Positions 44,067 through 56,246 of a stretch of 64,000 nucleotides of DNA are shown here, piece by piece (the first letter of the stretch is position 1; each line of letters starts with the position of its first letter). The notes beneath the pieces are model-generated. The model was not told the origin of the DNA. It made no database searches and was given only the letters and a program-made list of their open reading frames with translations. The position numbers and the translations under genes were made by a program. This DNA comes from Poa pratensis (Eukaryota > Streptophyta > Magnoliopsida > Poales > Poaceae), in contig CAMZMU010000041.1 in NCBI GenBank assembly GCA_947311845.1, positions 111,777,407 through 111,841,406 of the forward strand, written 5' to 3'.

Positions 44067-47000
44067 TCACCACTCAAGACTTATTCTTGAGGGGAGCAAA
44101 CCTCCAAAGCAATCGTCTTCCTTGACTGCTGCCATGTCCTTACAGGCCACTAGTCTAAGAGTAGAGCTGCTCGCATGCTTACCATACCTGACCTTCAGCT
44201 CCCCGAGGCTTCCGGCGAACACCTGCTCCAGCCAAGCCTGGAGAGGCCTCTTGCCCTCTAATGCCCAAGCCACTGCAACCATTTGCTCCATTGCACCGAC
44301 ATCAACATCCAATGTGCAGCCAGAGCCAAGAACTCTGCGGAGTGTATTGCTCAACTCCTGCAGCATGTAGTCGGCAACTTTGTCAAAGTCGAATGGCTTG
44401 AAATCGATCGACCCGTCGACCAAACACAAGAGGCTGTCGATGGATCTCTCTGGAGAGCCACATGAGTTGTCGTTGCTGCCGCTGTGGTCGTCAGCATTGT
44501 TGGATCCATCCTCGTCGACAGGGAGGTTCAGATCGAAGGGCACACTTGATGTTCTGTGCAGACGCTTGGAAATGCTTGGTGATTCTTGCAGCTTTTCTTG
44601 GTCATCAGAGATGTTGAACTTTCGCTTACTAACAGAACCCCCAGAGTATAAAGATGCTTGAATTTTGGTGACAGAATGCCCAGGAGAAACTACCACCTTA
44701 TCACTATGGCTTTCCCTGGTGATCACGGTACCTGATTCTACTAGGATCTTCAGTTGATGTCCTCTAGCTGCCAGGATTTTTTCTTCAGAGAAAGTATGAC
44801 CCTCTTCCATTCCAACAGACACACTTTTGGAGCCTCGGATTGTTCTTGTTGACAGCACCACAATCGAGTCATTAATGTCAACCTCCTTGCCACGCAAGTC
44901 TCGGAACCTACCAGTCTCACTGGCATGAGTAAGAGTATCCTGGACAAGGCAGTCAGCTTTATCGACATTGTCAAGGAATATGACAGATCGCCGCTTCTTG
45001 CTCAACTCGTCAACGATACAGTCAGTGCCAGTCTTTCCTCTGTAACTTGAGTCGCCCCAATCCTGGGGACTCAGGTCCAGATATATCATGTTCTCTTTGC
45101 TGCCATGCATGAGCTCTGCGAGCGCCACAGCCACTCTCCGCTTGGCCATGCTGTCAGGACCATGAAAACTAAACCAGATGTCATTCTTCCTGTTTGCGCC
45201 ACGGCGCCTCTCCATCGACTTGCACCGCACAATGGATCCACAAATAGCACTCAAGGCTTCCTCCTGCCGTCCAACTGCCTGGAACAGGCGTTCCACAAGT
45301 AGCTTGTAGTCGCTCATATCAGAACCTTGTGCTGCAAGTTGTGAAGGTTTCTGCCAATGACCAAAGGCAGACACACCTCCAGAAGCTGCTGAATGCCGAG
45401 CACCAGGTGATGTTTGCCCCATATTTGTTGAACTCCTGGAACAAGCATAGGGTTGTGCAAACATCTGCGGAGGCTTCAGATTCAAATCATCCACTTTCTT
45501 GGGTGTAGACATATCTGCATTGTCTACAGGTTTCCAGCAGGCAGAATTTGTACCCTTGGAAGAAGATCCACGAGGCGTGCCCAAAACCAAGTCAGTTGCC
45601 ACAGGTGCAGCAGATGATGGTGCCGCATGATCTTCACGATCATGACAGTTTGACAGGGTTTCATGTCGGGATTGCACACGTCTATCTTGAAGGTGTTCAT
45701 CACTCTTTGAATGCCCAGCTTGAAGTTCCAATACAAGGTTTTCATTCCTTTGGTTGGAGATAGATGGAGGTGAAATACTCTTTGTGGTCGCGTTGGAATG
45801 TGAAGCAGACACTACAGAAGGTCTGACAACCTCCCCTTGAAGTGCAACTGATTCAGAACTTCTGCTCAGATTTGCTGCTCTTTCCCCGTCAGCTGGAACA
45901 CCAGTATAATTTGGAAATAACTGATATGGACCACTGCTGATCCTGTGGCAGCCTTGGTGGAGTTGCAGGCAGTACTCGTTCCACTTCTTCTGTAGATTCG
46001 ATATTTTTGATTTCAATACCATCTGATCTCTGACCTGCACTGAAGAAAAACTGTACGTCTTTTATACCATCGATATCCAAAGTTATGCATCTATCAAAGC
46101 GATGGCATATGCATTAACTACTTGAAAGTTAGAAATATGTAAATTGTTTCACACCTTGACTGCATCAAATCCATTGTTAGGACCTATCATGCTGCCATTC
46201 TGCAGCAGGGAAGGTAGACCTCCCTGGTGATGGTCTTCAGCTGTAATGCCACTTTTTGCAACTTCTTGCTCATATCTATCATTGCAGTGTTGACACCGAA
46301 GGGCCTGAGGGCAGGAATTCGCTGTGAGGCTGTTAGCTTCATACGTATCATGGACCAGTCCTCCGAAAGGAACAAGCGAATCCATGAAGCTGCAAATTAC
46401 AAATTCGCAATTGTTAGGTGAAGTTGACAGGAACAAAAGGAACACATCATCGAACCCGTACCAAATCCTACTTCAGTACACCTATTTCTAACTCTGCAGT
46501 TACTTAAATATAGCTGGTACTTTTGGACACAATGCATCAGAGTTCAAAGAGCGCTTGCGGTATAGAAGAATGTATTCATTTTTCATGAGAACGCATTTCT
46601 TTATGTTTATTTACAGCCTTGTTTCTTTGTTTTTCATCTTTCCTTTAAGTGCCTTTATTTTTTAATAAAGCTATTCTGAATTTATCATGATATCAATTTA
46701 AATCGGTCATGTATCCAAAAGAATACAGAAAACATAGAGCAGAAACACTAAGGATCTTCAGTACAAGTAATCAGGGATAAAGGCATCACTGTCAATCTTA
46801 GATACGAAATCTGCGAACTCTGATTGTGATCTACAGTGTCTGGAGACTGAAGTGAAGATGTACCCATTTTGAAATAAATTAAAAACTTCTAGGAATTTTT
46901 CTCACCATTGAAGTTTTGAAAGGACAAAGGGAAATGGGCGGATGAAAATGAAACCCATAACAACCAGTCAACCACAGTAACACAACTTCAGTCTACACTT

Positions 47001-48594
47001 TATCCAAACATCAACACAACCTCCAAAGGTCATAACAACACGCCTCGAGATAATATAGGCATGCTTAAGTCAATGACTAAAGTAAGTATACAACCAGGTC
47101 AAGCATTGACAAACTAACTGTAATCAAACTAACTTTAATTAACGGAACGAGTAAAACTATTAGAAAACAACAGATGCGTTGATTTTTTTAGCCATATACT
47201 AGCATATTTAAAGACCTCGGTATAAACTCGACCTATCAGTCACCGTAGAAAATTGGGCATAGACACAAATCAGCCCTCAAAACGTTAAATCAATCAAAAC
47301 TAGTACTAATCCTTTACCAGACAGCTAAGGAACATTCTGATAATAAACTAAGCGAGCGCCAGTCACCAAATTGATGCCAATCAAAATCTTAAGCATAAAC
47401 AATTGATGGAAGTTAGTACAAAAAAAAGCGAAAAAGGATTAATCACCTTGCAGGCTTGGAGCAAGCCGCGGCCGTGGTGGTTGCCGGAGAGATGAGCAGA
47501 GAGGGGCTGCCTCCGGCGCGCACCGCCGTGATTGGCAGCAGCTGGAGCTCCCAATCCTTGTCGAGCAAGGGGAACTTGGACAAGAAGGTGAGGTACGTCT
47601 CGTACGTGGCCGACCACCCCAGCACCCAGACGCGCCCCGCTCTGTGCGTCTCCAGCACCCGCGTCACCTCCGTGACCACCCGCCGCCCCATCTCCTGGAG
47701 CTCGCCGTCGTCGGGGACCAGGTCCTTGAGGTCGCCGATGCTTATGATGAGGCCGGAGGTGGCGCTGGCCATGGCCGCGGCCACGCCGAGGTCTGTAATT
47801 TGGCCGATGGATGTCGGGCCGACGGGGAGGACACGGTACGGCGAGGCGGCGGCGAAATCGGCCGCGGCGGAGGCGGCCCCGACACCGACGAGCATGGGGT
47901 TGCGGCCACGGGCGAGAACCTCGCCGATGCGGCGGAAGTTCTCCTCCCCGGTGCCGCTCCCTGCGGCTGGCGAAGGCGCGTCGGCGTCGTCGGCGGCAGC
48001 GAAGCTGCAGAGGAAGAGGGGCGGCGGGCGGCTCCGCGTGGGGAGGCGTCCGAGCATGGGCATGGGCGGGGCCGGGCGGAGGATGGCGAGCTTGATGTCG
48101 GCGCTGCGGAAGCCGGCGTCGGCGAAGACGCGGCTGACGACGGGGTCGTCGAGGATGGCGAGCACGAGCTGCGAGAGCTCGACCTTGACGGCGGCGGGCG
48201 CCTGCGCGGTGGCGGGCTGGTGGTAGAAGTGGAAGGTGTCCGGGTTGCGGCGCTGGTTGGCCTGCGAGCGCTTGACGGCCGCCATGAGCGAGTTGGAGAC
48301 GGGCGGCTCCGGGTCGTCGGAGGCGGAGGAGGCGGAGGGGAGCCTGTCGAGGGAGACCGCGAAGCAGAGCTCGAGCGCCTTGAGCTGGACGCGCGGGGCG
48401 TAGGCGGCGCTGCGGGCCCTGGCGAGCGCGTCGCGGAGGAGCGGCGGGGCGGGAGGGGCGAGGAGGGCGGAGATGAGGTGGAGCGAGGTGGTCTGCGCGT
48501 GGGCGCGGCGGCGCGCGGAGACGACCGCCGCGTCGAGGGCGGTGACGGCGGCCGGCGAGAGGCACTGCCTCGCCGCGGGCACCGGCGTGGGCAT
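44067..48594 (-). CDS. D53: DWARF53-type repressor of strigolactone signalling (SMXL family, Clp ATPase-like)
   Basis: Nuclear repressor that the D14-D3 complex targets for degradation when strigolactone is sensed; it recruits TOPLESS-type corepressors and limits tillering. Exons: 48594-47447, 46389-46155, 46034-44067; borders GT-AG, phases 2 and 0. About 1116 residues, close to rice D53 as I recall it. Start at MPTPVPAARQCLSP, the conserved N-terminus; an in-frame ATG nine codons upstream (48621) is less likely. Domains: double Clp-N (1-190), degenerate D1 ATPase (ARGRNPMLVGVGAA, about 240), D2 ATPase-like (FHGPDSMAKRRVAVALAEL; Walker-B-like RSVIFLDNVDKAD). The RGKT stretch needed for hormone-triggered degradation is intact (RGKTGTDC, about 790). 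EAR motif FDLNLP is at about 960 (44540-44521), and a further DLNL lies near 641. Introns are 1057 and 120 bp. Intact. Convergent with FAD3. Confidence 0.95.
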
Positions 48595-48776
48595 TTGGGA
48601 TTGGGATTGGGAGTGAGTCACAGACTCACAGGTGGACTCACAGGATGGACCTGGTTGCGATTATGTTTCAGCACACGTGGGGGCGGATTACTAATATGGG
48701 AAAGTTGGAGGGGTCGGCCGCTGGAAGTGGAAGAAGATGGAACAAAAATAATTGGGCAGTAGGGGAGGCGGAGATG

Positions 48777-48784
48777 TTTATATA
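48777..48784 (-). promoter_or_regulatory. Candidate TATA box of D53
   Basis: TATATAAA on the minus strand, about 185 bp upstream of the start codon, in an otherwise GC/AG-rich leader. Confidence 0.55.
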
Positions 48785-49539
48785 CATACGGTGACGATGA
48801 TGGTATCTGCTCCTCCTCTTTTTGGTGATGTGGTGGGGCCCGCCTAGCAGTGACAGCGACGGCGACAGTGGGCGCTGCTTTCTGGAGTGGGGAGGAAAAA
48901 CAAATGAATTTGGTGGAGGCAGCACCAGAGCAGGCATATATGCAGCTCAGCTCAGCTCGGTGGCAGTACAAATTCCTCTTTTGGTTAGATCACTGTGCAC
49001 TGTGGGCAACCATGCATGAATGCTTGATTGTTCTCTTCTCCCACGCAAAGATCCTCCTCACAGTGAGTGAAAGATAGCAGGTACAGGTACCACCACCCAT
49101 GAGATCATGCAAATCCTTCTAGGAAAGGCAATGGGATCTGACGATATAGGGTTCCTTTCCTCGAGGACAGGACATGAGCCGAATTCGCTAGGATCTTCGG
49201 GTGTCGATCGCCAGGGAAGAGCTTCTGCTCATGTTCAATTCACCTACACGTACAGGCCAGCAAATGGTCCCAATAGCCGGTCCGACATGTCGTTATGGAG
49301 AGCGTCGGCACACGTTGTCACTCTGCCCCTAGCGACGACACCCAATAGGCCCTCGCAATAGATTTTTTGTCCATTTTTTGGTAAATACAATCATATTTTT
49401 ATCTGAATACAATCATATTGCATAGTTTTAAACAAATAAATTACTTCCATAATAACTAGAACATAAAAACAATATAATGCATACAACCAGATTGCATATG
49501 ATCTTCAATGCACGTGGATTCGGTCATGTGTATGCGTAT
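48785..49539. other. Upstream region of D53
   Basis: No ORF with support. Beyond about 49.1 kb it merges into transposon-derived sequence. Harbinger relic homology begins near 49.54 kb, so native promoter sequence may be limited to roughly 0.5 kb. Confidence 0.45.
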
Positions 49540-49980
49540 GTAGCCATCTTGTGTATCTGCAACAACTCCATATGCAAGACACCACAAAAGTCAAAACACC
49601 TGTGTATTTATGAAATAGATGAGAAACCAACAATTCTGGTGCAATCTTTCTTGCAGGTGAAGTAGTCATCATACTCACTCACACCATAGACAAAGACACA
49701 TGAACACCTCCTTCTTCATTAAAGAGTCGCCGAAAATCTCGACCATGTGTTGGGTCGCCGGCAAGATAATCGGCCTATAACATCAAATGACCCTCCATTT
49801 TATGATGATTCTTGTTCTTCTTTCTCCAAATCTTTGAATTTCCACGTCGGGGAGGGCATTCAGTTGCAGCTGTAAACGTAGAAGATAATCAAGAATCATC
49901 ATTCATTCATTGTCATTGGCATAGGCATTGGCTTCCTCTTGCATCAAATCATGAATCATCAACTCATCGTCGCTATCCAT
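49540..49980 (-). pseudogene. Decayed Harbinger transposase fragment
   Basis: Starts at ATG 49980 with MDSDDELMIHDLMQEEA, closely matching [17 protein letters not shown] of the transposase at 36084. It continues through several frames with KMEGHLML, GRDFRRLF and YDDYFTCKKDC, in the same order as MEGHCML, KDFRRRF and [11 protein letters not shown] there. Stops and frameshifts occur roughly every 25-60 codons. The catalytic half is absent. It is an older member of a related Harbinger family. I could not locate its terminal repeats. Confidence 0.7.
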
Positions 49981-50611
49981 AGCCTATGAATCAATCAAAC
50001 AACCAAACACCCTATCTAATTTAACAAGGAAAAAATATAAAAGAAACATAACTAGGCAAATGATCGAACACCTTGTGTACGAGGCGGGCGCGAGATGGTC
50101 TCCGTCGGAGTTTTGTGCCTGACAAGTCGATGAGCGCTGGCAGCCGAAGAAATACCGCTGACCGTCCCAGGCGAGACGGACTAGGAGGCCAAACGACACG
50201 CGGAAGCGGCGGTGATCTGTTACCTGCCAAGACGACCGGGTCTAGGTAGCAGCGGCGGAAGCCAAACGACGGAGAGAGCGACATGAATGTTGTCGAAGTG
50301 GGGTGGGCTACCCGTCGTGGCTAGGTAGGTGCCGCCAAATTGTCGGCGTTGAAAACGGGCGGCGACGATGATTCGGTGAAGTTGGGAGAGGAGGCGAGCA
50401 CGGGAGAGATGAGGTGGGCGGTGGAGAATGTTTGGGTTGTTGTCGTGTGGTACCAGTCTGTCGATATCCGACATGGCGCCGTTTGCCGACTGTGTCCGAC
50501 ACTTCGATTCCACTCCCTATGCATGGTCGATACCGATGTGGGAATGCCGGACCATGCAGTGGGTTAAACCGACAAAAAATTTCTCTATTAGATCCGCTAG
50601 AAGGGTTTTGT
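49981..50611. other. Unassigned, transposon-like spacer
   Basis: Moderately GC-rich and probably the 5' flank of the Harbinger relic. Short ORFs on both strands show no domain. Confidence 0.35.
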
Positions 50612-51328
50612 CACTAGTACATAACGACATATCGGAAACGGGCCAAAACCCTCATCGGAAACGGAGAAAGCATCCGTTTCCGTGCCCCGCTACTGATGTG
50701 AAGGTGCACAATGGCAACCGAGATTTAATTCGTTTCCAATAAGTTTGGCAACGGGCATAATATATATTCGTTGCCTTAAGTCTTTACATCAGATACGGAG
50801 ATTAGTTTTTGACCGTATGTAACGAGGGCTAAAGGAAACCAAAAAAATGTCGGGGACGCCTGCTGCGCCGTCGACGGAACCCTGGCTCCTGCGTGACGAC
50901 CGCCGGTTCTTCACCTTCTTCCACTTCGCCCTGCTTCAGTGCGTGGTCTTCTTCTACCTATTTAAACTGCACAAAAGTCTTGCTCCTGGAGGCATCGGCT
51001 TCAGTGGACCGTGTGGACGGAGCCCCGCTCCTACGTCTTCACGACAACCGCATAGTCTCGAGGTTTCCTCCTCGCCCTAGAGGAGATGAAAAAATTCAAT
51101 AGATAAGCTTCTTCATCTAGACAAATAAATATGCAACATAATATTAATAATATTAGGCAACGAAAAGCAAGAGTTAAGTTTCATATAATGACACACAAGC
51201 ATGCCTCATATATATGTATATTGGACACACAAATTCCAGGGGAGCTAGTGATCCAAGTAGGATGCACAAGATGTGTATTAGTGCCACCCCCGGATCACAC
51301 GGTGTCACCTAATTTTAATCATCGACAT

Positions 51329-51560
51329 TCTAGAAAAAATAGAACTAATTACAAGCCTAAACAATGCCTAGAAAAAATAGAACTAACTACAATTAGAACA
51401 TAGCTTAAACAATGCCTACTAAAAATAGAACTAATTACAACTAGAACATAGTCTAAACAATGTCTAGTAAAAATAGAACTAATTACAACTAGAACAGAGC
51501 CTAAACAATGCATACTAAAAATAGAACTAATTACAAATAGAACATAACTGTATGACAACT
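51329..51560. repeat. AT-rich tandem repeat, unit about 45-55 bp
   Basis: The phrase aaaaatagaactaattacaa(c)tagaacat...cctaaacaatgcctac recurs about five times with small changes. It lies inside the CACTA element. Confidence 0.8.
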
Positions 51561-51640
51561 AATTACAACTAGAACAGAACTGTAAGACAACTAATTACAA
51601 TTAGAACTGTAAGACAACTAAAATATAACATATCTAATAA

Positions 51641-51716
51641 AACAGAGCAAATCTATGTCTAAACATAGCTATTGTTTTAGTAGATTTGCGTTGTTTAGAC
51701 ATAGATTTGCTCTGTT
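51641..51716. repeat. Perfect 24-bp inverted repeat (hairpin)
   Basis: Arms 51641-51664 and 51693-51716 are exact reverse complements (aacagagcaaatctatgtct... / ...agacatagatttgctctgtt) around a 28-base loop. It lies inside the CACTA element. It could fold in RNA or mark a small nested element. Confidence 0.85.
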
Positions 51717-51837
51717 TAGACATAGTGCTAAACTACAATAACTAATTACAACTAGAACAAAGATAATCTACTGAAACAGAGAAAATATGTGCAAAATAAA
51801 AAACATAATCTACTGAACTAAGGTTTGGTGTCTTACA

Positions 51838-52332
51838 TTAGGCGAGGCGAGCTCGCTTAGCGTCGCCACCGACGGAGCTAGCGCCGGCCTCCCCTAGAGG
51901 CGCCTCCCGCTCGAGCCCCTTGCCCTCACAGGGGACCAAAGAGAGGGCTATGGTGGCCTGGAGGTCTGACTGGAAGATCGCCTCATCGGTGCGTTCGACC
52001 TGGTTCGAGGCCTCGTAGAGGACGACCGCTGCCTCCAGATGGGCCTCGCCCTGACGACGCTTGGCGTCCTCGCGCTCGAAATTAGCGCGGGAGAGTTGGC
52101 GCGCGATCTCAAGATCACGATCCTCCTCTTCCTCGTCGTCAGACGACGAGGACGACGACGACGAAGAAGACGGCTGGTTCACCCAGTGAGGAGGGCGGTC
52201 GACATACTGGATCTGGCGGTGGCCATTGAGGCGGCCAGTTGAGCGACTGCGGCCAGGGAGGACGGAGCGCCGGAGACTTCAGCGCGCTCGTCCTGCAATA
52301 CCAGCTGACGCAGCGCTGGCAGTGGAAGCCAT
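51838..52332 (-). pseudogene. Small acidic-protein ORF in the CACTA element, one in-frame stop
   Basis: From ATG 52332 (MASTASAASAGIAGRAR) the frame is open for 165 codons apart from a TGA at 52281-52279. It encodes HRQIQYVDRPPHWV, then a serine run and an acidic tract (SSDDEEEEDRDLEIARQL), then helical sequence with alanine and glutamate. A 5' leader precedes it. I do not recognise a family. It may be a captured host exon or a protein typical of this CACTA family. Confidence 0.4.
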
Positions 52333-52667
52333 GAAAGACACTGGAGAGAGAAGAGACTGTGCGGCGGCTAGGGTTGGAAGTGAGACAGTGAGTGAAGGGC
52401 GTGAGGTTCTTATAGGCCACGTCCGTAGGCTGTCGGGCTGTTTCTTATGACAACGGAGATTTTCCGAATGTCCGTGTGCGATGGGCACATATCGTAATGG
52501 AGGTGAAAAAATAACCGCTGCCAATATTTATTCCCTATTCACCCGTTGTCTTTGTTGTGGGTCTGTCTTACGGCCGAGTGCGGGCACGCGGGGATGTTGG
52601 TTTCTTCCGTCGCCTAACTCGTGCCGTTTCCATAGAGGGATATCCGATGTGTCGTTCTGTACTAGTG

Positions 52668-53400
52668 TGAGTCCTACTCCCCAATAATTTTACTGGGAGA
52701 GCTATTACGAGCACTACTGGAGATGCTCTAATTGACTTGTTATTTTTATCACCCTAACTAACAACATGTTACTGGACTTCGAGTCGTGTTAATCTTACCG
52801 GCAAATATGTCATATTGTCTAACTGGACAACCCATTGTGTTGGCAAAAACATAACGTTTAAATCTTGCTAGTTATCTTTCCTTTTTTTTCTGTTTGTGAA
52901 TTCGTGGAAGCAAAAGCACTTTCCTCTTGCGATGTATTCAAAAATAGGCCTCAACTTTAGTTGGACATGGACGCCAGCAGTGCTCTTATTTGGTGTACTG
53001 TCAACTTGTATATCGTCCAAAAGGTATAGAAGACACATCTCTACCTACAAACTGGTATATGTCTTACATGATTTCTATTTGGTCTCGCGAGTGCAGAGTG
53101 TGTTGCATTGCTCGTACGAGTGGTAGGAGCAATTATATAATATAACGTTGTTTGTGTGCGCACAAATGGCAGATGAGTGTCCACTTGAAATTAATGGTGG
53201 CACTGTGCATATGGTGGCTGCGGCCCCAGCAACTAGTGACAAGCGTGTCCTACTGCTGGTCGTAGGTGACTTGTGAGGAAGAAAAGTGAAATGAGTTTTG
53301 GATCCTCTCCGACATTCATTGCATCTACACCTGCAGCAACCATAGATAGCAAGGAGATCATTGATAAAAAAGACATACATCTAGTCTCAAAAACTTCTAA
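52668..53400. other. Spacer without genes
   Basis: No ORF with domain support and no clear element boundaries. Composition is mildly AT-rich. Confidence 0.45.
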
Positions 53401-53717
53401 GGCCTTGTTTGATTCACAGGATTTGTGAAGGAAAAGTGTAGGATTCATTTTCCTATAGGATTTTTTACTATGGCAGTGTTTGATTCACAGGAATAGAACA
53501 AAGGAAAGTTCTAGGAAATTTTCCTTTGCAAGCTGATTCCTACGTCAAACATAGGAAATAAACAATTCAGTTGGGGCTCTTTTTTCCAATCCTTTGCAAG
53601 GAACGAGGCAGCAAGGGGTAACTTTCCTATGGTCACATTTTTGCACTTGCAATCCTATCTAATTCCTATCCCTATTCCTATTCCTGCATTTAGAAATCCT
53701 ATGAATCAAACAAGGCC
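53401..53717. mobile_element. Tourist-like MITE (317 bp)
   Basis: Ends GGCCTTGTTTGATTCACAGG and, inverted, GGCCTTGTTTGATTCATAGG. TAA is duplicated on both sides (53398-53400, 53718-53720). Non-coding, AT-rich. The 3-bp TAA places it with PIF/Harbinger-derived Tourist elements. Confidence 0.9.
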
Positions 53718-53750
53718 TAAGTTTTTTCGCAAGTGCGCATATAGATAATA

Positions 53751-54003
53751 CTACCTCCGTTTATCAAAATAAAGCAAATGAATTTAGTCAAAAGTTAACG
53801 TATAATAAGTTTGACCAATTATATAGGTAAAAATATGAATATCCAAAATACCAAATCAATATCAATAGACCCATCATAAAATATGTTTTCGTAGTATGTT
53901 TAGCAAATCTATCAACCTTCATCTTTTTGCCTATAAGATTGGTCAAATTATACGGTGTTGACTTCAACTAAGTATACACGCTTTGTTTTATGAATGGAGG
54001 TAG
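53751..54003. mobile_element. Stowaway-like MITE (253 bp)
   Basis: Ends CTACCTCCGTTTATCAAAATAAAGC and, inverted, CTACCTCCATTCATAAAACAAAGC. The TA dinucleotide is duplicated (53749-53750, 54004-54005). Non-coding. Only about 30 bp separate it from the Tourist MITE. Confidence 0.88.
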
Positions 54004-54005
54004 TA

Positions 54006-56207
54006 TTATGTACCTGTAATTTATTTGTGAAGATATATGCTTATTTGTAGGCTACACAAAAATGGTTGGATCACAATGGATGTATTGTTTGTTGTTGCAT
54101 ACCCATATATTTGGCCCTGTCTGGAACAAAGGAAAAGCACACTGAACGTGAAAAAATCGCTACCGTTTAAACTAGCTTGATGTCGTACTTCATGTTTTCT
54201 TATCTTTGTGTATATAATGCACGTGTTTTTCTTGTGTAAGAAAGAATGACACATTTGAAGTTTCCTTGGAGTTTTAGTTCCTTTAAAAAATTCGAGATGC
54301 ATGTCATCTCAGTCCTTATTATTTTTCTATTCCTATGTTTTGAGTTCTACGTCTCAAATGGTGTTTTGGATTTTACGTACAAATGAATACCTATTAATAA
54401 AAATTTAAGTATGTTGGACACATTGAGATATACACAAGGGTTGCTTTTAAGGATTATGTAACTTCTAAGTATGTCTTTTATTTTTAAAACATTCCAGGTT
54501 TAAACGTGCCCGGATCCAAACCACCACACTCTTGCATATGTCATATGTGGACACTACTTAGACAAGTAAATTGTCAAATGGATGCTCTATCGGTCAATTC
54601 GAACTCAATCTGACACCAAAGAGTCCATGTATATATAGGCTTGAGAATGTGAAATGTATTGTATATGTATTTCTCCTTTAGATTAAATTTCGAGTGAATT
54701 GTTAAGTGCATAACACAACTCAACATCGGTATCAGAGTCGAGAGGTTTAGAATGTAAGACCAAAGAGGTATTCAGTATAAATATAGTTGCGATCTATATT
54801 GATCCACATCTAGGTCTTGACAAAGTCTATATATGATAAGCAATACTAAAATAGATTGTCTACCCTTCATCGTCAATCCATACTTTTGAATAAGCTGGTT
54901 GGTGCATCTAACTCAACAGAGATAACCCAGAATCATGAACATGAGAAGAGTGTTGGATTTTATTACACATAATTTCTCATAAATTTAGGCTTGCGATATA
55001 GTACGTGCAACTTAATTTTATTTATTTGTTGTGCAGAAAATCACTTCAGAGCTCGGCTACATATAGACATTTATTTATTTTAAAATCGAAAATGACATTT
55101 TTTTAGCTTCTTATTTGAAAAAAATCTGTATTTAGCCAATTATGTAAATCTCAATGCAAATTCTTTATTCCCGACTATAAAGGATGACATAATATGACAT
55201 ATTTTGGAGTTTAAAAAATGTGCACAATTCGCAATATATCCATATTTAACAAATTTGTATAGCATAGAACACAAAGTATTTGGCACTAAGATTTTGCACG
55301 TTGCACATCATTGGCTACAGCCAGATTTTTCTCAGAAATTATTAAAAGTTTAAAATACTGTTTTTGATTGCGTCACCAAAATATATACACTGCACATCAT
55401 TGGCTACAGCCAGATTTTGCACGCTGCACATCATTAGAACACAAAGTATTTGGCAATAAGACCCAAAACGCCGTATGTACGTTCTTGAATTAAAGAAAGA
55501 GATATTACGTTTAGTGAAACAGATTGCGTCACGCTTTAACAAATTCGTGTATTTCAGGACAACCACGGAAACAGTCATACTAAAGAAACAATATTTGAGC
55601 AACATAAAAAAGACAATATCATGTTAAAGTAAAATCCAAAGCGACAAAAGAGAAAGTGTTGTTTAACCGCTCGGTAGCAGCTAGACACGAAAAAGGAGAA
55701 AATTTAGTATAAAAGGTTGCTTTTCAGTCATCTGTCAAAGTGCCTTTCCAAGGATAAGCATCTCTTGTCCTTTCCCCCGTCTTAGCCGAATCAGTCATCC
55801 TGATGTAGCTTCCTCTCCAAAAAATAATCCTGATGTAGCTTAACACTAAATCTTTGTGGCCCAACATGATCAATTATATTGTAGCACAAATAAGATATCA
55901 TCAGCATCCACGTCGGGTCAATTTTCTTTTCTCCCCCCTTTTAATTTTGTGCAGAAACCAATGTCGCGAGAGCTGAATTTGGGTCTAAACTAGACAAAGA
56001 CGGCTCAACAGGACATGTGGGGAGCAGACAATCTTTCAAAGATTGGAGCTTACAGACAATAACTAGACACGAACAAAGATTATAGTCACAGTGGTCGTAC
56101 GTCACACACTGGAAGGCGAGAAGCAGCTAGACAAATAAAAAGGTCTCACATGTAACACGAAAGGAAAAACACGCTCGCTTTCCTCAACTCCCCAAGCGGC
56201 AAGCAGT
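54006..56207. other. AT-rich intergenic region without genes
   Basis: 2.2 kb with no supported ORF. Small dispersed repeats: catcattggctacagccag at about 55305 and 55395; acacaaagtatttggca at about 55269 and 55440. These suggest a local rearranged duplication. No LTR or TIR pair found. Confidence 0.5.
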
Positions 56208-56240
56208 CCCCCCCCCCCCCCCCCCCCCCCCCGCGCGCGC
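56208..56240. repeat. Poly-C run followed by (GC)4
   Basis: Twenty-five C (56208-56232) followed by gcgcgcgc, directly at the left edge of the tandem duplication that follows. Confidence 0.9.
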
Positions 56241-56246
56241 TTGGAT

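Larger units (their letters stand above)
50612..52667 (-). mobile_element. Non-autonomous CACTA transposon (2056 bp)
   Basis: Ends CACTAGTACATAACGACATATCGG and, inverted, CACTAGTACAGAACGACACATCGG. Flanking triplets TGT and TGA differ at one base, so the 3-bp duplication is imperfect. Subterminal ggaaacgg/ccgtttcc motifs recur at the left (50634-50740). No transposase. It contains a short plus-strand ORF (50847-51080, MSGTPAAPSTEPWLLRDD, with a hydrophobic stretch), an AT-rich tandem-repeat zone (51329-51560) and a broken minus-strand ORF. Confidence 0.8.

Noticed and set aside
47381..48565. A 394-codon minus-strand ORF in another frame of D53 exon 1
   Set aside because: Out of frame with the conserved protein and almost entirely Arg/Pro/Ala; a consequence of GC-rich codon use.
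47644..48762. A 372-codon plus-strand ORF opposite D53 exon 1
   Set aside because: It is a GC-rich antisense shadow of the conserved D53 Clp-N coding sequence; its product is low-complexity Gly/Arg/Glu with no domain.
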